Assembly (NCBI GenBank): GCA_037179385.1
Contig: CM074184.1
Location: 16,262,001-16,326,000 of the forward strand
DNA length: 64,000 nucleotides
DNA from: Holothuria scabra
Taxonomy: Eukaryota > Echinodermata > Holothuroidea > Aspidochirotida > Holothuriidae
Direction of reading: 5' to 3'
In this document: in pieces, positions 15,701 through 30,700 of the stretch
Layout of the letters: every line of letters begins with the position of its first letter
How positions within the stretch are numbered: position 1 is the first letter of the stretch
Made by a program: the position numbers and the translations under genes
The notes under the pieces: generated by a model
What the model was told of the DNA's origin: nothing
Databases searched by the model: none
Seen by the model: only the letters and a program-made list of their open reading frames with translations

Positions 15701-18700
15701 ACATGCAGTAGACTTCTCCATCAGTACACCTGTCCTGATCTATAGAGGTAACAGGAAAGCTGGTATCCCCAGCACATGTGGCACTACATCGATTGTCCAG
15801 AAGACAATAATCATTGACTGAACAAGTTGGTTGCAAAACCTGTCAAACAAATAGGGGTAATATCATTGTAATATCCATATCTGTACTTTCAAACACAAAA
15901 CAAAATTAAGGCTTCCTGAATTACCTACTGGTGATAACCTTTGTTGTCAGAGCAGTGCTCTAAATTACCAACGGCACTGATGGCCATGCTGCCCCTCACT
16001 AAATGTCCACTGAATTAACATAGTCCCATGGCTTCTTTGCTCATTTTGGCTGATCCCTTTTTCAAGCTTATTTTGAGCCCTGTCACAAGAAGAATCTTCA
16101 TACTAAGTGCCTCTCCAAAGGTCTACAGTGTGACAAGGTACTGGGGTAAAACAGCTTATTGGGGAGGGGAAGGACAACCTTTTTTTCTTTAAGAGGGTAA
16201 AATATTACATATATTACAGTAACATGTTCAAGCCTTGAATTTTGAGGCAAGCAAGTATGATCAAATACAATCACTCACCTCAAATCACTGTAAGGAATGT
16301 TATTTTCTTGCACACCTTGATGAAGAATGGTAACAAAGGTAAATTTAACAAAGTTTGATAAAACAGCACACCTACCACACTCCATCCTTAATTTGCACTT
16401 GGAAAGTTTTAAGCCCAAGACCTGCATGTTCATTTGTTTCACCAGTCACATCCAATGAAGTGATGATATTTCTAGAGAGTGGCACCACGTGATCCACTCC
16501 CTTTTCCACAGACATGTCATGTAATCACAATGTTTGATATGAGAAATTCTTCAAGTTGAAATTACAGTATCCTGCTGTCCATTCACAAGTCCCACAAAGA
16601 AAATATTCATCTGCTGGCATGACTGTAGGGGACAGGAGGGCTGGGGGAGGGGGATGCAGCCCCCCCATTGGCCAAAACCTTGGTGAATCCAGCAGACTTT
16701 GGTGCCTCAAACCGGAGAGAATGGGAAAGGGGTGAAGTAAGGCAAAAAATAGCCACCTCAGTAAGAGAAACAGCCCTGTGTGGCCATGTCTGCAGGCAAT
16801 TCCTACACTGCTTTCCATGCACCATGTGAAATCCACCCAAAAATTGTGAATGGGAGAATGGGAGGAATTCTCTGCATGTTTTGAACCTAGTGAAAACTGT
16901 AATGATATGTGAAGATCAGTTTTATTACTTCCCAGGTATTTTTCTCAGAACCTCAAATTTTCAAATACTGAAATTACAATGCTTCTAGTTGTAGCTTCCT
17001 TCAATGTGATGTTCTGCTTTCAAAAGCATGGAAAACAGGTAAATGTTTTTTGAGTAAAATGAAAATGAATGCGCCATGAAAACCTCAAGTTTTGAAAAAG
17101 GGATGGAAATGAAACATCACTGATGATAAAACTTTAAACTATAAGGATCAAAAAAGTTGTTTTCAAATTTGAAATATGTAAATTAACCCTAACCCAAACA
17201 GATCTCTCTGTGAATGCATCAAACAGGCTAAAATGAATAGGGAAATAGTCTTAAATACTAATGAATATAAATCAATTGCAATACAAAACATGCCTCACCA
17301 AGAGAGAAAATGGGCCTGACTTTGTAAAGTGTGCTTCAACAGAGGTAAGCCAGCCAGAGCTGGTAAAGTCCAATCCTGCCATTACCCATGAAATATCACC
17401 AGCGGGAGCACTGTGCTCTAAAACAGGTTCTAGGCTAATAGGTGGTACCTTGCCTTTTGTTGTGTATGGTGGATCTGAAAAATAAAACCATAAAACTTAT
17501 TCAAACAATTTGAAAATTTGAGCCTTTTTTAGCAAATGTATTGTCTGAAAAGCATGTTTCAGATTGCAAATGCTTTCAGTATGAGCAAGATGAAAATTTG
17601 TTTCAGTTGAGATTCAATTTCAAAGCAATGAAAAATTGTAGAACTTTTGGAAATCAAATAAAGGTTAAAAGGAAAGGGCAGTGATGCACTTGAAATTGGA
17701 TACTTGAAATGAGGACTGGAGGATAATATCATGTGACCTACAAGTGTCTTAGGTTAGGTATTGCATACTGTGACCTTGTGTGATAACAAGCAATAGCATG
17801 GTGTCATAGGTAGTGATCTTCATGGGACAAAAAGGATGCCCCCCCTTCCCATATTGGAGGAGTTGCCCACTGACTCTGATTTTTCACACAGTCATTTTGG
17901 GGGAAAATGAAGTAATGTGCCTCCAATATTGGGGTAAGGTTAGGTTAGATGGAGTTTTAAAAAAAGACCCGGTTTCAAACTCACTAGTTTAAGGTCAGCT
18001 AGCCACTGCTTTTTTCCAGGAGTGGCTCACTGGCTTGTTTTCCCTATTCAACTGTTTATGCTGAGCACCAAGCACATTGGCAGTAGGTTCTGTTTTTAAA
18101 GTCACACAGGTTGGGTATGACCCAATATTGAGAACATATGCATTGTGTGCTATAAGATAAGAGACAAATTCTCTTAAAAACTTAGATAAATTAAAGTTTG
18201 GTGATATCATGATTTGACAAAAAAAATTGTAAGAGGATAATATCCACAACAGAATAATTTAGCTATTTTTGAGCAACGTCATCAATGTAACAAAGTGATG
18301 TCAGCCCCTTTAAATTTGGCATACTGGATGGAAATGATCAAAGGCAGTTGTTGTATTACCAAAACGCAAGCACAGCGGCACCTTAGTAACAATTGTTGTA
18401 AAATGAACACCTGGATGAAAAAACAGAGATGTGCAATGCAGTGACATAGGTGCATAATCCTATAGAAAATTCTCATGTGATGTCATTGGAGCTTTTTGCA
18501 AGATGTATTTCAGCCAAGTTTGAGGTCAACCCCTATGGGTACTAGAGGCATGCCCTCAAACAAGACAGTTGATGATACCTATTGTGACATCATTGAGAAC
18601 TATGTATAGGATACTCAAAGGTTTCGAATGCATACATTTTTTTTTCGATCTTGTTAAGTACTTAGCCATTGCATAGGCATCTTAAGGCACCAATTTCATT

Positions 18701-21700
18701 GAACTCTGAGGACGCAACTGACAATATGAAGAAATGAAGAGAAAGTTATAAAGTGATGGATGAACCTGCTACTTGGACTTCTGCCAACAGATTGCCATCC
18801 ACCTTCCATGCTGCATACTGTGCTGCTGCTACCAAGGAACTGTAGACACATTCAAATGTTTCATTTTGAGATACTACATCAGGACAGTTTAAACTGGTCG
18901 GATCCAGTTGTGGTGCTTCCACTTCCACTGCAACCACCCCATACTCCTCCTAATAAAACAAAAGTAAGATATAACAATGAGCAATATATTCATTCCAATT
19001 TTGAGATTACCAAACTCATTCAAAACAAACTATTTTAGCAGAATATTTTTAAGTTTCCTACAATGACATATATTATCGAACACACACAAAAAAGATAAGC
19101 TAATTCTGAGGAAACATACAAATAATTTAAGTTGTCCAATGCAAACAGGCTGAAACAGCAGACTATTTAGGAAGTGAAGAAATCCTTGTCTTTTACTACC
19201 CTCTTTAAACATCCACCAATAGTGTAAGTTTGACATGATACAATGAAACTTACATCTTAATTTCAATAAAAGAATGATTACGAAAAATTAAAGTCCCAGG
19301 CCTTCAATTTCGAGACATACCAGTGCAATTGCAGACAATCACACTCCTCAAATCACTGTGAGGAGTGTGATTTGCTGAACACCCAGATGAAGATGAGAGA
19401 CTGGAGTTCATATAAATCTACTGAAGTTTAGTAAAACAGCACATCTATCACACATCAATTATTTCCTGGGGAGTTTGATTTGTAGCACACACGTTGAAAG
19501 TCTCCAACTCAAAACCTGAAGTTTAAATTCACAGAAACTTTATGTAAATAGGTTTTCTTAAAAGGCCAAAGCAATTTTGTCAATTATTACAAAGCAGCAG
19601 CCTGATCCTGAGGATTTCTTATTTTGTTCCAAAATATCTTTTATGATATTTCAGGATTTCTCCTGATTTTCATAAGTAGGTGAGAAAAATTTTGTAACAT
19701 GACTTTCAAGAGCCAATCATGAAACAATGACAGATTACTACAATAATTCAAATTGGAGTGACTGCATTTTCCTGAGTTCCTCTTAAGAAACTTTATATTC
19801 ATTCAACTCACAGTGCTGTATGTCACTAGTTCCTTGGGTAAACAATTTCTGATATGTTTATCATTTCTATGGTCTCCAGTTTAAAAAACTAACAAAGATG
19901 GTTTTCCAGTCCATAAAAAATAAAAGATAGTAAAGGGATTTGCTGGAGACAAAATTAATTGACTTTACATGTGCAAAAAACTTTTATTTTCCAGGAGGTG
20001 CACACTGCATTTCAATAACAAACAATGTTTGGAAAAAATGTATTTTCAAAGTAAGGCATTTTCCCCTGAGATGAAGTGCATTATGGGTAATCTATGATGC
20101 CATAACAGCATGATAATTGGACACTGAATTCAGTTTTATGATTTTGATACTACTGCATGAAGCATCCTATTCAAACACTCCCAGAGCATCAAGTTTCCAG
20201 GGAAGACCAGCTCATTTGATTATAAATGTCATGAAAAGACCCCTTAACAGAAACACACACTTTTAAAATCGCGACACACGGGTCTTTGATCAGGTTTTCA
20301 GCAGAATGTTTACACTGTCCATTTTGCACCCCCAACAAAGTTGTAAAGATGCTTGTCAGGCTTGTGGAAACAAGCTATGTGAACATGAACTACAGAAAAC
20401 TTTTCTGGGGAAAGATGATCAGCATTATAAAGAGAGATAATAACTGCAGGCAGGAAATGTACGTAAATGGTCAGAGCCCTCAGGCAATAAACATAACATG
20501 CATGGTTGCACAAATTCTGTTAAGCTCTGCCAGGGGCAGTGCATGACATCATCATCATATAGCGAAAAACAACAGAAATCTAAAGCGATGTGCTCACATT
20601 ACATAACATTCTGGGACTTTGTTAAAAAGTGGAGGTATTTTTTAACAAAAACAAAGCATCGCTAAAATGATTTAGGAAAAGGATATTGATACAGGGTTTG
20701 GAGAACATGGTCTTACATATTTTTTTTTAATACAGACTTGCAAAAAGCTGCTAGTGTTTGCCTTTTAGAGACACCACCAAATCTTTAGGACAAATTTGTT
20801 TTCTGCAGCACAATGGTTCTTTCACTGAGTATATTTAATTACATTTCATCATATCTGTTCTCAAATTTTGAAAATCAATGAAAAGTATTGAAGTAAAGAT
20901 TTTTTGAAGTTGACAGTGCAGTCAGGACAGTACCAGAAGTTGCTGTATTCCTAAATTTAAAAACCTTGACAAAATACAGTTCAGATGTTGGCATGGCAAC
21001 AAAAGAACACATCTATACTGTCTTTTCTATGCATGGAATAATTATTGATTGATGCTTCTTATATTGATCACAATTTGTTTGCAGACATGGACCAAAGCGG
21101 GAGGTTAGCAAATATTAAAGATATTGAAATTCTTTGATGATTTCTACATGATAAAGTGAGTATTTTATTATGCAAAATGACTCCAAACATAATTTCTGAA
21201 CAATTTTCATCTTGAAGTATACAATAAAATGAAGTACATATTTTGCATGTTGTGGTTAAATTACAGTAGGCATAAACAACTGTTTTATCAATACTGCACT
21301 GATGACAAATAGACTTTCACTTCATATGTACAGTTAAGTCTGATTTAAGTCCCTCCTTCCATAATTTTGACATCATCATGCAACTTTAAAGATGACAGAA
21401 ATACACTTTTGGCCAGTTTAAACATTTGTGAAGCATGCACCCTGAAAATCCCAACTTTAATTGGCTATATGTGATATTCCATTGGAACCAGATGTGAAGC
21501 ACAATTCTATACTCATGGTTTGGGTAACAAACTTCTTAAAACGACATCCAGAAATCAGGCTACTTCTTTAAAGGCAATCAACTCTCACCCCAAACTACAA
21601 TTTTTGTTTTGTTTTATTGATAGCAAGTTCAGAAAATGCAGAGTACCATAGCTCACATTAAACAGCAATGTAGCGGTACTCTACTGTGTTTTGATTTTGA

Positions 21701-24700
21701 GGTTTTGAATACTCACCCTGAAGCAATGGACTGAGACTGTTTCTGGATGATGATGAATTTCAGACAGCTGTGGAGAATTGACACTGTCTGGACCAGAGGA
21801 ATAGACCTTTTATACTTGTCAATCATTTTGACAAGAAATGAAGAACAGTTTTTAATTTCAGTCTTCATTTCTAAACTGCCTGAGCTTTTATATGAATCAC
21901 ACTTTATCCTGTGTACTTCTAAAACTTACATGTACAAGAAAACTTGAAAATGGACATACCACAAAAGTATTTCTTGCAACTATTGACACCAAGTAAGACC
22001 CTGGCTGAACAAATGTGTAGTTTACAGAAGTTGCTGTCATGTCTTCCCCTGTGACTGTATCACTGCCATCATCAAAGCCAAACAAGAATGTCTCTTCTGC
22101 TTCAATGCCATTGGAGAATTCAATGGAAACTGGTTGACCAACGATAGCCGAGATTTCATTCGGTGAGAGCCTGAGAGAAGTTGACAATTGGTCTCTATAA
22201 ATGATCGCTCCATGCGTGCTTGTACCACAATGTTCTCCTGTTCAAGTGAAAAGAGTGTACTAAACTGTAAGCAATATAGTAATCCTACTTTTCTTTTGTA
22301 CTTGCACCCAAACTACAGTATTTGAGCAATATGCAAATGACATGGAAGTATATATGGGTAGCTGAAGTTGAACCCAAATAAGGTGGCAAAATGCTCACTT
22401 ATTATAAATGTTGCTTGCAATAAACCAGTTTAAAGTTTCTTCATGGAGCAGTATTGCACAATAGGTCAAACAGTAACAATTTTACATGTATTTACAACAG
22501 ATGATGAGATGCTAACCAGCCACACAGTGTGTTATATGCTGCCAGCACAGCGCTCAGATGTTTTGTTATCAGCTGACCTGAACAGAAAGGTCACAAACGC
22601 ATGTGCAGCTATAAACCTTGAACTCATCTTTGAGACATAAAGACAAAAGTACAATCAAAGTTCAAACATAAAGAGGGTACTATTAAAGAAAAAATGAAGT
22701 CATTTAAAAATAGAATCAGTAAAGCCAAGAACCTTATTCCAAGCATGGCTCTTCTAAACCATGTGCAAACACACTTGCAAATGAATTTTTCAACTATTGT
22801 CTCATAATACAGTATCATTTGAACGCAGCATTTTTATATGTTCTGGAAAAAAGCTGATACTGCACTTGACACAAGAGTAAAGCAAGATTTGTAACCTTTA
22901 CTTACATACCAAAGAGTGTTTGAGGTGATTTTTTTTTTTAAGGATGAAAGTTTCAGTATTCTGTGAAACTTTTAAATTTGCTATTAAAGAACGTATCTTC
23001 AGCTGGAATAGTTACGTAAGTACAGTAATAGGAGGGGAGGGTGTCAATTACTGTGTCTGGTTCACTTTTAATAGAATTTTACCAAAATCTTGGCATCTTT
23101 TGACAAACCTTATCTCCAAAAAATTTGATTTCATTCAGATCCACTAAAATTTACTGTAACATCATCGAATACAATGTCTAAGGCATTCCCTTTAAACATA
23201 CAATTCAAAAATGAAAGTTGCTTGTGAGTCAAACTTACAACATAAAGATGTGGGAAAGTATAGAAGAATCTTTAGGATATTAAACAAAAAGACTGATAGT
23301 GGCAACATAACAGTTTTAAAGCACATTAATACACCTACACAACAGCTGGTCAAAAAGAAATGTTAAACAGAAGAGCTTCAAGTTAGTTGGCTGGTCATTC
23401 CACAAGTTGACAGATTTTGTTGAAAAAGGCAGTCACCATAAGGGGTATGGTAACAGATAGTTGCATGTCCAAAAGTGGATTCCAGAAAGCTGGATTGAAT
23501 ATCACAGTGACACACATGCTTGTGTAATAGTTGAGACTAGTCGCATTATGATGTCATAATATCCATGCCAGATGGTGGGTGCTTGTGGTATTTGAAACCA
23601 TTTTAAAGACAGGCCTTTTGGGGGGAATGATATTGAACTGAAAAGAAAGCCAAGGGAGATCGATTCTGAACCTCACAGGAGGCAGCACCATTGGTACTCG
23701 CTCTCGTGATCTAAGTAGTTTTGCCTCTCAAAGCCTTAAATTTGCTGTCAGGCTGAACTACAGAGACAATACAGGAACATTATTTTGGAAGAGAAAAGAA
23801 AATACGTTGACCTTTTGTCTGGTATTTTCTGAGTCCCTTAATATTGCTCACATCTTACGTTTCATCAGAGTTGTCTTAAACTTGCAGGGGAATTACTGGT
23901 CATTTTCCCAGATCTTGATCCTTATTACAGCTTGTAGCTTAGAGTTCTTGCTGACACAGGAGTACTGGAGTACCGTGAATGTACTTTTAGGTAAGGAGAC
24001 AGACTTTGTACTTGATGTAATGCTGCACACATGCCGCTAGAACTCAGTAAGAGATTTTGGCTACAAATAGCCAGCCAAAAAGGCCTTTTCTTAGGTTTAA
24101 ACCTTATTGCCTTTGTTAATTAAAGCTGTAATTCACTGAATGATGAAGTGTATCGTAAATATTGATGTTGCACTGTAGTATGAAAACTAACCCTTATTAT
24201 AACTTACAGTGGTAATGATCTCAAGATAACCAAGATAGCTGAAAGGAATTCTCAGTGATAGATCTCCCGATTAATACTAGTACACTGTAACTAGGGATGG
24301 CTAAAACTATCTACTTTTATAGCATCATGTACAGTAGTAACCTGTGAAGACTAAACTAAACTGATACAGTAAGTTCTAAGAACCAGAATGCAAAAATGCA
24401 TTGAGGTTTCGATGATACATAAATGTTCTGTTTCAAAGAGTGCCATCATGCACCATTATCTTCTCATTCAAATGTTATACTAGCATGTTCAAAATAAAAT
24501 TTTGTCATTCCAGGTGACCTTGTGACCTTCATAAAAGCCATACATAGCTAGACATACAAACAACACACAAATGGACAAACAGCTATCTTGAAAGACCATA
24601 TTTAAAAAGGTTTCTGCACTTTGACCCTTGGAGACCCCAGATGATCTTTCATATCTGCCAAAAACAATGGGGACCATCCTCTGACCATAATGCATCCACA

Positions 24701-27700
24701 TACCTCCTCTACAAGCTTCCTTCCTTGAGATATCATGCTAACAAGGTTTTCAGACTTTGATATCCTGTGACCTTAGATGACCTTTGACCTCCACCAAAAA
24801 CAATAGTGACCCTCTACTGTCTATAACACATTTACACATCAACTATGAACTCTATCCAAGTTTCCTACCTTGAGATATTGCGTTAACAAGGTTTTCAGAC
24901 TTTGACCCCTGGTGACCCCAGATGACCTTTGACCTCCACAAAAAACAATAGGGACCATCTCCTGACTATAACGCATCCACACACCAAACATGAAACATAT
25001 CCAAGCTTCCAAACTTTAGATATTTTGTTAACAGGATTTTCAGACTTTGACCCCAGTGACCCCAGATGACCTTTGACCTCCACCAAAAATTATAGTGACC
25101 ATCTACTGACTAGAACCCATCCACATATCAAATATGAAATCTATATAAGTTTCCTACCTAGAGATATTGTGTTAACAAGATTTTCAGACTTTGGCCCCCA
25201 GTGACCCCAGATGACCTTTGACCTCCGCCAAAAACAGTAGGGACCATCTACTGACTATAACACATTTACATATCAAATTTAAAATCTATACAAGTTTCCT
25301 ACCTTGAGATATCATGTTAACAAGATTTTCAGACTTTGACCCCCAGGGCCCCCCCGATGACCTTTGACCTCTGCAAAAAACAATAGGGTTCTTCCTCTCA
25401 ATATGGCTCATCTATGTACCAAGTTTGGAAACTGTCAGATATTCCTAACTTGAGATATTGTGTTAACGAGCAAAGTGTCACAAACACATACACATACACA
25501 CACACATCCACACATACATACACACACCATCATGAATGCATAGGTTTTTCTTATCACCGAAACCAAAAAATGGTTACAAGATTTTGTCAAAGGAAAGAAT
25601 TAACTGAAGAGGGCTGTGCATTACATCATTACTGGTACAACATTCCAAAGCTTCAGATCAGCAACCCTAAAAAAACAACCCCCAAAGGAACTGTGGTTCA
25701 AACCTTACGAAGTAAAGCGTTTGAAGAATAAATAGATGGATTTAAATTCAAGCACCCTGGATAAGTAAATTAAAATGAGTGGTAAGTACTGTAAATGTGA
25801 AGAAATTTAAACACTAGAAGAAGAATCTTACACTTACTGTAATGCACGCTTTGACAGAAAAAATGTGTAGCTCCTTCAAAGCAACAGGGACACTGTCAAA
25901 GTTGTATCTACTGTACCTTGAATAGTTTACCACTAAGGTTTTGAATTCTTTGGAAAGGATAGGGCCTATAGAGTTAATGAACAGGCTAAATATTACAATA
26001 ATCCATATCGGAAAAGATCAGAGCATTATACTTGAGAAAACTTGATCTATCTAGATAAATATGGATCTTTTTTCAGTTACGGACAACGGCAAAGGTCCTT
26101 CCTTTCATACTGTAGATATGTGATATTTGAGATCAAGGGACTGATCCAAAAATACACCAACTTAAATTTCTTAGACCTATAAATGGATATGTCACCAATA
26201 GAAACAGAATTTGTTCTACATTTTGATGATTGTGCATTACTTCCAAAAATAATAAACTCAGACATTTAGTCATTCACTTTAAGATGATTAATAAATAAAC
26301 AAGTAAAAAATTGCTAAGGTAGGAAGTTTTCATAAAACATACTTATGGGCTTACAGACAAGAACACTCACCAGAAAGGAAACAAAAACATGTACAAATAG
26401 TACAAAAAACAAAAAACACCACCTGAACCTACAGTACCCACCCACCCATCTACAACATTTAATAATGATCAATACATTACAGTACCCTTTTTTTCAAAAA
26501 GTGGGATAGGATCACCTCTTTTAATGAAGGATAAAGATGTGCATGGGCCTATTCCTTTTCCCAAGTCCCATCTTGGCAACATGAGAGCTAAGAGATTTTG
26601 ATTGAGACTTCCACAGATATTGAAACTATAACCAAGTCTCTTTTATGTATTTTTTTCAGTTATAATTAAAACTATACATAAATGCCAGAACTTTTAGTGC
26701 TTAAATTCAATTTAGTGTTAGGTAGTTCAATAAGAAACTACTGTACTGAACGTATTAAAACTTGAAAAAGGTCCAAAGCCTAGACTACCAATTCCTTAAA
26801 AAATAACAAAACTAGGCTTGTTTTGAGGCAACTAAAAATAGTAGGGTGGCCAAAAAAAAAGACATGTACGGATAATTTAAGTTCTACTCTATTTTCCATA
26901 GCTTAAACATTGTGATTAACAATACAGTATCTGGACACTTAAAATATGGGTAGCAGTGAAATTTTCTTTGTGTGACTTTTCCAAACAAATCTACAGGATG
27001 TAGTCATATTCTCCACAGATTTTAAGTGCAAATTTTATTCTTTTCAGGGCTTTACCCAGTGGATTAAAAAAAAATCTCTTTCCAACATTTCATTTTTGGT
27101 TTAGGGGAGTGAAGCATAATTTTCAAGCAAAGGAATCAAGTATATCTGTATTTTTAGTTCTAATGAGACTTGGCACTAAGTTTTAACACTTTGTGGCAAA
27201 CTCCTAAAATGAAAAATAGAAGGGATACCCACCAACCTGGTCACACTCAAAATACAACCTTTTGCAGACAGAACATTCTCCCTTGTGTATTGAGCAAATC
27301 TCCTGTACCTTCCTTACACCCCATTGTGACAACACTGGTTTTAATTAGTAATTTTCATCATGAATTTTATTTAAATTTATTTGTAGCCTGTAGGAAATTT
27401 TTACTAATGACTCCATAAAAATCTGGTCCTGGCTGTTTTAGCAAAGTCCAACCAGAACTGGATAATTTTTCATTTTCTGGACCAACAGCCTGGCTGTACT
27501 AGATATTGGTAACACCCCTACTTATATCCAGGAATGAATATTAAATTGTCAGTTACTCTTAATGGCAGTTTTCTTGTTTAGCTAACTGGCCTAAAGTATT
27601 TTTACCAATTAAAATCTCCATATTTCTCTTTGCAGGGAGCCCCAAGGCCCCAGGAATATTATGCCCCCAAGTCCAAACCCAAAATACAAACCACTAGTCC

Positions 27701-30700
27701 CATACTGGAAAGTAGAGCCCTTCACAGACAGATCTTTGTGGTACACAAATGTACACCAACAAATTTGGTGTACAGCGTACCCGGCTGATACTGGGAAAAT
27801 AACAACAGTTGGAATACAATTGCAACAATTTGTGTGGCGTATAATTCCAAGCACCTTCACCTTGGCGTGATTCTTTGGCGTACATGGCAAATGTACTTTC
27901 CAGTGTGGCACCAGTCTAATGATCAAACCTTTAAAACTGTATTGCACCCAGCCCAGCACAACTGCCCTTTCTGGAAAGTAGGACCTCTTCAAGAAAGTTC
28001 TTTGGCGTACGGAAATGTACGCCAACAAATCTGGCGTCCGGCCTACCCAGCTGCTACAGAGAAAATAACAACAGTTGGCATGCAATCGCAACAATTGGTG
28101 TGGCGTAAAATTCCAAACACCTCCACCTTGGCGTGATTCTTTGGCATATGGCAGATGTACTTTCCGGTGTGGACAACTGCTATGGAAGTTCTTGGGAATA
28201 ATTACCTCAATTTGAAACCAATTGGCAGATGTGGAGTTAACTACTCACTCTGGATATTAATAACTTTTTACAGAAGGCTGTAAATCGTGGCTTATGATAT
28301 TCTGTGAAACGAAACGAAACAAATTAGTTTAGTCTGAAAACACGATCCACTTGAGAGTACGTAGCAAACTGAGGAATAAGGGGTGCACAAATTTCATTCG
28401 GGAAAGGTGTACAGAGTTTTTGTTCTGTTTCGCAAAATATCATTATCGTGGTGGGGTATTGATATTCTGCGAAACGAAACAAAACGAAACAAATTAGTTA
28501 AGGCCACCCATGGAATAGGAAGCTATAATGGATAAGAGGAGGACAAAAAATCAATCGGTCAAAGTAGTCCTAGGTTTATAAACGTATTTTTTGCTCTGTT
28601 TCGCAAATTATCTTTAGCGTGGTGGGCTTTTGATATTCTGCGAAACGAAACGAAACAAATTAGTTAAGGCCACCCATGGAATAGGAAGCTATAACGGAAA
28701 AGAGGAGGACAAAAAATCAATCGGTCAAAGTAGTCCTAGGTTTATAAACGTATTTTTTGCTCTGTTTCGCAAATTATCTTTAACGTGGTGGGCTATTGAT
28801 ATTCTGCGAAACGAAACAAAACAAATTAGTTTACGCCACCCATGGGATAGGAAACTATAACGGAGTAAGGGGAGGACTAAAACCAATCGGTCAAAGAAGG
28901 CCTAGGCCTATGAACATATTTTTTGCTCGGTTACGCAAAATAGCAATAGCGTGGTGGGGTAATGATAATCTGCGAAACGAAACGTAATAATTCTAGCCAC
29001 CTTCACACGGCGTACAGAAAATTCAGATCGGATTCTGATCTGATTTTAAATCCTTCCCATTAATCAGATCATTCTCTTTTTCTAATTATATTACATTTAT
29101 GCTCAACAAAAACTTGTACGTGTTTCAAAACTGTAGATCAAATATCGGGTAGACCTACTAATAAAAAAATCGAATCATCTCCAAATTTGTAAGTTGTTTT
29201 CTATTTTTCATGAAAGTTTCACTGTATCTCTGTGGAATAATTATTTCTTTTAGTGCGCGTTCGTATTAGCTTCCTCTATTCTCAGGATCGCCAAGCAATC
29301 ATTCCGATATACAGGCAAACCTCTTTAATTGGTGTATTGTATTAAGGCATGTGAATTGTGAGCCTGATAAAGGTTAACGTTTCCCGATACCTCTGCTATA
29401 ATAAGTACAATACTCGACAAAAATACATGGGACAAACCCCGCTCCCCGTATCAATGTTGAAGTTTCAGGACGTCTTGGGCTGTTGCAACATTGAATGGGG
29501 GAGGGGGGGATGGTGATCCGTTCATTGCTAATTGTATTGCTTGTTTTGTCCCCGCATCATTTTTGTCGAGGATTGTAGGCTATATCTGACCTCTTATCCC
29601 TTTGTAAAGAGAGCGTTCTCCGCCGTAAAGTCTGTGATAATTCCGTTTCTAAGTATTGGTGTAGGTGGATTGCTGCGCCCGTATATGCAAGAGTTTCCTA
29701 CAACAGCTTTAATTAGTACTGTGTGAAAAATCTGTAAATAGGCTTTGATGACTGATTGAATTTTGTCCTCCCCTTACCCGCTATGTCAATTGCTTATGAA
29801 ACAGATCGTGACTTCCACAGTAACACTATTTGTTTCATTTTGTTTCGCAAATTATAAAAACACCATTATATTCATGATATTTTGATGATATTTTAATGAA
29901 ATTTTGCGAAACTGAGCAAGAAATATGTTCATAGGCCTAGGCCTATCTACTACCATTGATTTTTGTCCTCCCCTTATCTGTTATAGTTTCCTGTTTGAGG
30001 TGGGTGGCCTGAACTAATTTGTTTCGTTTCGTTTCGCAGAATATCAATAGCCCACCACGCTAATGACACTTTGCGAAACAGAGCAAAAAATACGTTCATA
30101 AACCTAGGGCTACTTTGACTAATTGACCGATTGATTTTTGGCCTCCCCTTATCCGTTATAGTTTCCTATTCCATGGGTGGCATAAACTAATTTGTTTCGT
30201 TTCGTTTCGCAGAATATCAATAGCCCACCACGCTAATGATATTTTGCGAAACAGAACAAAAATTCTGTACACCTTGCCCGAATGAAATTTTGTGCACCCC
30301 TTATTCCTCAGTTTGCTACGTACTCTCAAGTGGATCGTGTTTTCAGACTAAACTAATTTGTTTTGTTTCGTTTCGTTTCGCAGAATATCATAAGCCGTAA
30401 ATCGTTATGTTCAGTGTTTGGCCAACATGGGGTTTACATCAGTCCTCAGTACATTAGCCTAGCCTAGGCTAGGCCTAGGTCTTTACGCCGAACGTTAGGC
30501 AGGGAGTTCGGTTCTCGAAATTACAACGTAAGCTCTAACGTTACTTGGTCTTACCATTACTGCCTAAACGAATTCTATACCAAAATATTCCTCAACAGTT
30601 ATGGTCCACAACCAAGGACAAGAGATAAAGTCATTTGAGATAGCCGCATCGTTGTTCATCTAATTCTGTCAAGTTAAGAGTTTCTTGGTGGTTTCTTTAC

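Noticed and set aside
24778..25370. CRISPR-like array
   Set aside because: Regular spacing comes from 145-bp tandem units in an animal intron; the units are similar throughout, with no repeat-spacer alternation.
27609..28136. Open frames of 100-161 codons on both strands
   Set aside because: They run through the tandem dimer. No known domain, and both strands are open, which points to base composition rather than coding.
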